Shown here: in pieces, positions 61,689 to 64,000 of the stretch
How the letters are laid out: every line of letters starts with the position of its first letter
How positions within the stretch are numbered: the first letter of the stretch is position 1
Assembly: GCF_017876515.1 (NCBI RefSeq)
Contig: NZ_JAGIOC010000001.1
Coordinates: forward strand, 744,001 to 808,000
Origin: Brachybacterium fresconis
GTDB lineage: Bacteria; Actinomycetota; Actinomycetes; Actinomycetales; Dermabacteraceae
Reading direction: 5' to 3'
Length of the DNA: 64,000 nucleotides
Translations under genes and position numbers: made by a program
Notes under the pieces: model-generated
Told to the model about the DNA's origin: nothing
Databases searched by the model: none
Seen by the model: the letters and a program-made list of their open reading frames with translations, nothing else

Positions 61689-62932
61689 TCCGCTCCTCCG
61701 CTCAGTGGCAGCGTCACCGTCAGGTCGAATCCGCCGCCTTTCCTCACGCCCGTGCGAACGTCTCCTCCGTACAGGGCGACGCGCTCGCGCATCCCGACAA
61801 GTCCGTGCCCCGCTCCATCCGGGAGCCACATGCTCGGTCCGGCCCCGTCATCGGCGATGGTGACCGCTAATTCAGCGTTTGTGTATTCGAGGTGGACGTC
61901 GACCCGAGACAGCGTCGGTCCGCCGTGCTTGCGGGCGTTCGTGAGGCCTTCCTGCACGACCCGATACACGCACAGGTCGAGGCCCTCGGACAACGGCACG
62001 GGTTCATCCGACACGCTCAGCTCTGCGGGAAGCCCCGCTGCGCGGGACTCGTCGACAAGGACCTGAAGCCGGCCAACGCCGGGCTGCGGTCCCAGGAGCG
62101 CCGCCTCCGAGGTGCGCAGCACTCCGACCATGCGCCGCATCTCGGTCATCGCCTGTCGCCCCGTATCACGGGCCGTGACCAAGGCCTCCTCGGCGCGAGC
62201 CGGTTCAGTGCGGACCCTCGACAAAGCACCGTCAGTCATGAACACCACCACGCTGAGACTATGGGAGACGACATCGTGGATCTCCCGCGCGATCCGGGTC
62301 CGCTCCTCCGCCGCCGCGATCTGAGCCTGCGTGTCCCGTTGCTGTTCCAGCTCACGTGCGCGCTCCCGCAGGCTCTCGGTGTAGTCGCGACGCACCCGAA
62401 CGATGGTGCCGGCCAGCCACAGGACTACCACACCCACCAAGAACTGTGTCATGGCGCCGTACCCCACCCGGAGGCCATCGTCGAACATCTGGCTCAAAGC
62501 TATTGCGAGCCAGACCATCACCACGACGGCGGCAGGTGCGCTCTTGGTCCACCGGAACCTGCTGGCCAGAAAAAACACCATGAAGACGAACAACAGGTCC
62601 ACGACCATGACGCCCACGTTCAGCAGCAGCTGCGCGAAGGCCACGACAATCATCACCGCGAACGCACGAAACGGATACTGTCGCCGCACCACGTACGCCC
62701 CACACAGCACGACTGAAATCACCACGAGGGCGGCATTCGCGACCCAGCCCCTGCCTGCACCCGTAAAAGCACCGATGACCATGAGGTTGTAGGCGAACAC
62801 CACGCCTACGGTGACGGCGTCTATCAGGAGTGCATGGCGCTGCCACCACGGTACCGGGGGTTCGCTGAGGAGCACACGCGAAGCGTGGACGCCTTCTTCG
62901 TCCGCGACCGCGCCATGCTTCGAACCCGTCAT
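61685..62932 (-). CDS. NarL-type sensor histidine kinase
   Basis: A 415-residue membrane kinase. Six helices lie in residues 30-165 (ALLIDAVTVGVVFAYNLMVI and following). The HisKA_3 phospho-acceptor is in RTRIAREIHDVVSHSLSVVV; the ATPase domain has VVQEGLTNARKHG, ADDGAGP and GHGLVGMRERVALYGGDV. Short external loops suggest that it senses within the membrane, like LiaS/BceS-type peptide sensors. ATG at 62932 (MTGSKHG). Confidence 0.9.
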   Translation of the reverse strand: MTGSKHGAVADEEGVHASRVLLSEPPVPWWQRHALLIDAVTVGVVFAYNLMVIGAFTGAGRGWVANAALVVISVVLCGAYVVRRQYPFRAFAVMIVVAFAQLLLNVGVMVVDLLFVFMVFFLASRFRWTKSAPAAVVVMVWLAIALSQMFDDGLRVGYGAMTQFLVGVVVLWLAGTIVRVRRDYTESLRERARELEQQRDTQAQIAAAEERTRIAREIHDVVSHSLSVVVFMTDGALSRVRTEPARAEEALVTARDTGRQAMTEMRRMVGVLRTSEAALLGPQPGVGRLQVLVDESRAAGLPAELSVSDEPVPLSEGLDLCVYRVVQEGLTNARKHGGPTLSRVDVHLEYTNAELAVTIADDGAGPSMWLPDGAGHGLVGMRERVALYGGDVRTGVRKGGGFDLTVTLPLSGGAE

Positions 62933-63163
62933 GCCCCCCAATGCTATCGCTGCCGTCTGGCAGGCTGACGAACGTCAGCCCCCGCTACGTAACACCACGC
63001 TCTGGCGGATGAGTTGCAACGCGGCTCCCGCTGTTCGCCGACCTCGTGGATCACCACCACCGCCAGTGCCTTCGACCGGACGCTCTTACATGCCGCTAAC
63101 CGGCATCGCTGAATCGGCCCAGGTTTGATGCCGCTGCTGTTTGAGTCCGAGAGGATGGACAGC

Positions 63164-63475
63164 ATGCCGAAGAAGATCGATCCCCAGCTGCGCGCGAGGT
63201 GCGTGCGGCTCGTGCGCGAGCACGCCCAGGAGTACCCCACCCTGACCGCGGCGACGGCCGCGGTCGCCCGCCAAGAGGGCGTCTCGCGGGAGTCCGTGCG
63301 GCGCTGGCTGGCCCAGGCCGAGGTCGACGACGGGTCCCGTCCCGGCACCACGACCGAAGAATCCGCCGAGGTCAAACGACTGAAGGCCGAGGTCAAGCGA
63401 TTGCGGGAGGACAACGAGATCCTCCGCCGGGCCTCAATTTTCTTCGCGGGGGAGCTCGACCCCCGCAACCGCTGA
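63164..63475 (+). CDS. IS3 orfA
   Basis: A 103-residue HTH protein (PQLRARCVRLVREHAQEYPT, GVSRESVRRWLAQAEVDDGS) ending in a leucine-zipper region (KRLKAEVKRLREDNEILRRA). It binds the IS ends and joins orfB by -1 frameshifting at ATTTTC near 63436-63441. ATG at 63164. Confidence 0.88.
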   Translation: MPKKIDPQLRARCVRLVREHAQEYPTLTAATAAVARQEGVSRESVRRWLAQAEVDDGSRPGTTTEESAEVKRLKAEVKRLREDNEILRRASIFFAGELDPRNR

Positions 63476-64000
63476 TCCTCGCCTTCATCGACGAGATGCG
63501 CGCCGAGGGCTATGCAGTCGAGTCGATCCTCCGCGTCCTGCGCCAGCAGGGCCTGGAGATCGCTGCACGCACCTACCGGGCCTGGAAACGGCCGGCCCGC
63601 ATCGCTGCTCGCACCGTCACAGACGCTCTGGTCGAGGACAAGGTCCGCGAGCTTGCATGGAAGTTCAACCCGGTCACCGGGCAGGTGCAGATGACGCCGG
63701 AGGGCTTGTACGGGCGACGGAAGTGGGTTGCCTTGCTCCGCCGCCAAGAAGGCCTCGCCGGCACCTCCCGCGGCGCGGTCGACCGGGCCATGCGGACCCT
63801 TGGCCTCGAGGGCGTGCGGCGGGTGAAGAAGCTGCGCACCACCATCCCTAATCCGGATGGGAAACGTGCCGGTGACCTGCTGAGTCGTGACTTCACGGCT
63901 CCGGCTCCGGACCGGGTCTGGGTCACCGATTTCACGTATGTCCGGACGTGGGCGGGGTTCGTCTATGTCGCGTTCGTCGTGGACGTGTTCGCCCAGCGGA
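63439..64000 (+). CDS. IS3 orfB transposase (partial)
   Basis: In the -1 frame the product runs LRGGARPPQPLILAFIDEMR, LRQQGLEIAARTYRAWKRPA, YGRRKWVALLRRQEGLAGTS, and the first catalytic Asp in DRVWVTDFTYVRTW, then FVYVAFVVDVFAQR at the window edge. The second Asp and the Glu lie outside the window. Its start is by frameshift, not by an own codon. Confidence 0.85.

Larger units (their letters stand above)
63110..64000 (+). mobile_element. IS3-family insertion sequence, cut by the window end
   Basis: Two overlapping orfs of an IS3 element run off the window. The left end is probably TGAATCGGCCCAGGTTTGAT near 63110, just after the hairpin ATGCCG-CTAAC-CGGCAT (63090-63106); this border is not proven. 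The region 62933-63109 before it shows no gene. Confidence 0.7.

Noticed and set aside
1-64000. CRISPR arrays, rRNA, riboswitches
   Set aside because: No regularly spaced repeats, rRNA-like blocks or known riboswitch cores were seen on either strand.

Overview
The window reads as high-GC actinobacterial DNA, most likely from a Micrococcales bacterium of the Brachybacterium/Brevibacterium type. This rests on strong G/C bias at third codon positions, a DUF222-HNH endonuclease, frequent GTG starts, ATGA/GTGA stop-start overlaps and actinobacterial-style DnaA-box motifs. It is an inference, since no rRNA or tRNA is present to fix the taxon.

Positions 1 to about 18,800 look like ordinary chromosome. 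They hold a peptide-ABC lipoprotein (cut by the window start), an SMP-30 type lactonase, a prenyl/squalene-cyclase-like helical protein, DoxX, an NYN-LOTUS RNase-like protein and a DUF222-HNH protein. These are followed by a cupin, a LysR/YeiH divergent pair, a molybdate cluster (HTH-TOBE regulator, modA, modB, modC), a MagIII-like DNA glycosylase, and an alpha/beta hydrolase divergent from a MarR regulator with two copies of a palindromic operator. A decayed GyrI-like gene, a VOC protein, an XRE/MmyB-type regulator and an aldo/keto reductase come next. A hairpin at 18761-18792 closes this part.

From about 18,800 to the end the DNA is an accessory patchwork. First comes a resolvase-like HTH remnant and a 1061-residue SF2 helicase with a C-terminal nuclease-like region, plus an uncharacterised partner gene; this is the best candidate for a defence system. 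Next is a mobilisation module: a small membrane protein, a divergent DprA and a 1182-residue MobF relaxase. Then a regulated tandem ABC cassette (HTH regulator, ATPase, permease, PLDc_N protein, ATPase, permease) leads into an AraC-type regulator.

Positions 33.8-43.7 kb carry small redox/detoxification genes, three MarR/AraC-type regulators and insertion debris: an IS5-family element next to a VOC gene, a 29-bp IS481 end inside a flavin monooxygenase, and a full IS481 element inside a second AraC gene. Positions 43.9-50.7 kb contain two different IS21 elements flanking a MerR gene with a perfect operator and a truncated C5 DNA methyltransferase that overlaps another gene in a second reading frame.

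Positions 50.7-55.4 kb encode a TetR-controlled drug-resistance operon of the drrABC type (ABC ATPase, permease, UvrA-like ATPase). An ISL3 element has then split the start of a second MobF relaxase. A third AraC paralogue, a LanFEG-like three-gene ABC exporter and its NarL-type two-component system follow, and the window ends inside an IS3-family element. The theme of the accessory half is export and resistance cassettes, each with its own regulator and palindromic operator, collected on mobilisable DNA and eroded by at least six IS elements.
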